A stretch of 64,000 nucleotides of DNA. It comes from Mesorhabditis belari. Its lineage: Eukaryota > Nematoda > Chromadorea > Rhabditida > Rhabditidae. Below, piece by piece: positions 63,940 through 64,000 of this stretch (positions are counted from its first letter, which is position 1; each line of letters starts with the position of its first letter). The translations under genes and the position numbers were made by a program. The stretch covers positions 1,183,501-1,247,500 of the forward strand of contig CAUEEP010000727.1 of the NCBI GenBank assembly GCA_958450365.1, in the 5' to 3' direction. A model generated the notes under the pieces. The model was not told the origin of the DNA. It saw nothing but the letters and a program-made list of their open reading frames with translations, and searched no databases.

Positions 63940-64000
63940 CTATCAAATCAGAATTGAAAAATCTTTAACAGTTTTCGAGTAAGGTTGGAAAAACGTTGTA

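Overview
The window reads as a nematode chromosome, most likely a free-living rhabditid (clade V). Genes are compact with many very short introns (often 40-50 bases) ending in TTTTCAG or TTTTAG. Several start codons sit a few bases after a TTTTAG site, as expected for spliced-leader trans-splicing. The best recognised genes match Caenorhabditis proteins closely: SOC-2/SUR-8, ARF-6, ARF-3, UNC-24, ELT-1 and PAA-1. I recall arf-3 and unc-24 as neighbours in C. elegans (F57H12.1 and F57H12.2); here they are adjacent too, tail to tail, which would be conserved microsynteny. All gene models below are hand-spliced from sequence, so single exon edges may be off by a few bases.

Layout. 1-3.9 kb: gene-free DNA with a nested pair of miniature transposons that also carries a copied piece of a soc-2 exon. 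3.9-19.4 kb (+): soc-2, a leucine-rich-repeat Ras/MAPK scaffold, with two alternative N-termini about 9 kb apart and many repeats in its first introns. 20.4-20.6 kb (-): a 56-residue cysteine-rich membrane peptide gene. 20.7-21.9 kb: a decayed mariner. 22.3-24.1 kb (-): arf-6 behind a gene for only the membrane stub of ATP6AP2, a possible operon. 24.8-25.8 kb (+): arf-3. 26.2-28.1 kb (-): unc-24. 29.2-29.9 kb (-): a secreted protein of unknown function. 31.0-32.7 kb (-): a CPEB-class translational regulator. 33.1-35.3 kb (+): a coiled-coil protein of unknown function. 35.6-36.1 kb (+): a Ly6/uPAR-type GPI-anchor candidate. 36.5-37.7 kb (-): a LIM protein. 39.3-48.0 kb (-): elt-1, a two-finger GATA factor, followed by about 6 kb of non-coding, repeat-rich upstream DNA. 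54.6-56.4 kb (-): a broken RING-type gene region. 56.5-57.5 kb (-): an unknown gene. 58.0-59.8 kb (-): a multi-pass membrane protein. 60.1-62.7 kb (+): paa-1, the PP2A scaffold. 62.9 kb to the window end (-): the 3' part of mitochondrial tyrosyl-tRNA synthetase.

The genes do not form one pathway. They are a typical housekeeping and developmental mix: Ras signalling, small GTPases and membrane traffic, V-ATPase accessory, epidermal fate, mRNA control, phosphatase and mitochondrial translation. The unusual content lies between and inside genes: fold-back elements of at least four families, tRNA-like elements in introns, near-identical long inverted repeats upstream of elt-1, duplicated exon fragments inside elt-1, and mobile-element capture of a coding exon.
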